NCBI GenBank assembly: GCA_026983855.1
Contig: JALSTE010000010.1
Coordinates: 1-5,755 of the forward strand
Reading direction: 5' to 3'
Length of the DNA stretch: 5,755 nucleotides
Source: Acidimicrobiia bacterium
GTDB lineage: Bacteria; Actinomycetota; Acidimicrobiia; Acidimicrobiales; Poriferisodalaceae
Shown here: in pieces, positions 4,742 to 5,755 of the stretch
How the letters are laid out: each line of letters begins with the position of its first letter
How positions within the stretch are numbered: position 1 is the first letter of the stretch
The notes under the pieces: generated by a model
Database searches by the model: none
Seen by the model: the letters and a program-made list of their open reading frames with translations, nothing else
Told to the model about the DNA's origin: nothing
Position numbers and translations under genes: made by a program

Positions 4742-5755
4742 GTGACAACGACAATGACGACTTCGCACCCGTTGGAGTCCGAGATCCCCGAGGTCCCGAC
4801 CGATCGGGATCCGATCGTGCTGGAGGAGTGGGGGGAATCCACGGCCTTCGCTCTCCCCGGGGCCGCCGGACATGACAGCCCGAGCGCCACCACGGTGATG
4901 GACCGAGCCACCGGGCACGACGCACCGGCCGTCGTCAGACCCTCGCGAAGGTCTGCGCCCCTCGGACTGATCGGGGAACAGGTGCCCCTGACCACCGGAC
5001 CCCGACCCCCGGAGTTCATCCCCAGGACCGCATCGGTCCTCGCCGACGCCCTCGGCATCGAACGTCCGTCGGTGGTTCTGTCCCGCGAGTCGATGGCCCG
5101 GGCCGGTGATCACGGTACCGAGTCCGCCGCCCGCGGCGAGACACCCACTCCCCCGGCCACACCCCCCCTGGGTCAGGTGCTCACCCGACTGCGCCTGCGA
5201 CCGGTCCCCGAGGGCCGGGCAGCCACCCTGGATCCCCGAATCGTCACCGGTTCGCTCGAGGCCGGGTACCGCGAGGCGGTGTGGATGGCCGTCCCGGCCG
5301 ACGACGGCGAGGGTCGGTGGGTGACCACGGCCGACGACGGCGAGGGTCGGTGGGTGACCACGGCCGACCTGGATGTCTGGATGGTGGATGCCGACATGAT
5401 CCTCGACGTGTGCCGGGGCCACGCCCAGGACGTGGCCTCCCCGCCCGTCTCGATAGTCCTCGACCCGGCCGGTCGCCAGATCCTGGTGCTGGAGAGCGAC
5501 ACCCCCGACGCCGTCGCCCTGCTCCCCCACCTGGGGCGGCTCATGAGGCTGGCGCCCGGAGCCGAGGCCCTCGTCGCCCTGGCCAACGATCACGTGATAC
5601 TCGTCCACACCGACGGCGGACGAACCGCGGACGACATGGCCGGCATCCTGCTGAGCGCGGCCGAGCGGGAACACGCCCGCAGGCCCGGTCTGTCCACACC
5701 GGCGCTCTACCGGTGGAGTGAGGGTCACCCCGAGCTGATCTCCTCCCGACTGGAC
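4742..5755 (+). CDS. Unrecognised protein, possibly with a DUF1444-like domain; 3' end outside window
   Basis: I do not recognise this gene with confidence. Seen: 338 codons, open to the right edge, with the same GC-rich third positions as its neighbours. Residues 1 to about 142 are rich in Pro, Thr, Ser and acidic residues and look disordered, with no signal peptide or membrane segment. From about 143 (LGQVLTRLRLRPVPEGRA) a folded domain seems to start: RIVTGSLEAGYREAVWMAVP, then W-V-T-T followed by DLDVWMVDADMILDVCRGHA, then PDAVALLPHLGRLM and ALVALANDHVILVHTD. This order faintly resembles DUF1444 (YtpQ-like) proteins: a threonine-rich strand, a helix like 'WGVSxxExxxxA', a DASxLLLP-like helix and a vPsRDxLL-like strand. 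That is a guess from pattern. Residues 186-196 and 197-207 are an exact repeat (ADDGEGRWVTT). It follows ald on the same strand, but no functional link is evident. Confidence 0.75.
   Translation, partial: MTTTMTTSHPLESEIPEVPTDRDPIVLEEWGESTAFALPGAAGHDSPSATTVMDRATGHDAPAVVRPSRRSAPLGLIGEQVPLTTGPRPPEFIPRTASVLADALGIERPSVVLSRESMARAGDHGTESAARGETPTPPATPPLGQVLTRLRLRPVPEGRAATLDPRIVTGSLEAGYREAVWMAVPADDGEGRWVTTADDGEGRWVTTADLDVWMVDADMILDVCRGHAQDVASPPVSIVLDPAGRQILVLESDTPDAVALLPHLGRLMRLAPGAEALVALANDHVILVHTDGGRTADDMAGILLSAAEREHARRPGLSTPALYRWSEGHPELISSRLD
5297..5362 (+). repeat. Perfect 33-bp in-frame tandem duplication
   Basis: Two identical 33-base units (5297-5329 and 5330-5362), followed by the first six bases of a third (5363-5368), encode ADDGEGRWVTT twice and then AD. 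Identity at every base, including synonymous positions, points to a recent slippage or unequal-exchange event. Being a multiple of three, it leaves the frame intact. A collapsed or expanded assembly repeat cannot be excluded from the sequence alone. Confidence 0.95.

Noticed and set aside
4604..4744. Read-through fusion of ald to the next gene, since the frame stays open after the ald stop
   Set aside because: Ald ends at its normal family length with TGA, and the next gene has its own ribosome-binding site and GTG. The open spacer is explained by GC content.
3335..5728. Minus-strand open frame of nearly 800 codons opposite ald and the right-hand gene
   Set aside because: Gly/His-rich low-complexity translation, exactly antisense to ald with its full set of catalytic residues. 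Long antisense frames are expected when third positions are almost all G or C.

Overview
The window is very GC-rich DNA with strong G/C preference at third codon positions and Shine-Dalgarno-led GTG starts. It reads as an actinobacterial chromosome. The Thr-rich tether of the surface lipoprotein and the tolerance of AGG and ATA codons lean towards an Acidimicrobiia-like lineage, but that placement is inference. No RNA gene, insertion sequence, integrase, phage gene or CRISPR array is visible.

Layout: (1) 1-1551, minus strand: the first 517 codons of a lipoprotein solute-binding protein of the type 1 periplasmic-binding (LivJ-like) class, running off the left edge. (2) 1552-1943: a 392-base divergent intergenic region holding the least GC-rich stretch of the window (about 1766-1820), with short direct and inverted repeats that could be operators. 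(3) 1944-3383, plus: a MocR/PtsJ-type fusion of a GntR-like winged helix and a PLP-dependent aminotransferase fold. (4) 3494-4606, plus: a complete alanine dehydrogenase (ald) with all main active-site residues. (5) 4742-5755, plus: the first 338 codons of an unrecognised protein running off the right edge. It carries a perfect in-frame 33-bp tandem duplication and a domain faintly resembling DUF1444.

How they may work together (inference): MocR regulators sense an amino acid or vitamer through bound PLP and usually act on a neighbouring gene. Here the regulator lies 110 bases upstream of ald and diverges from an amino-acid-type binding protein. This suggests a small amino-acid uptake and alanine-catabolism unit under PLP-dependent control. 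The last gene follows ald by 135 bases on the same strand, but nothing in its sequence ties it to alanine. The core genes belong to known families. The less ordinary points are the tandem regulator-ald arrangement, the repeat cluster in the divergent region, the long lipoprotein tether and the unknown right-hand gene.
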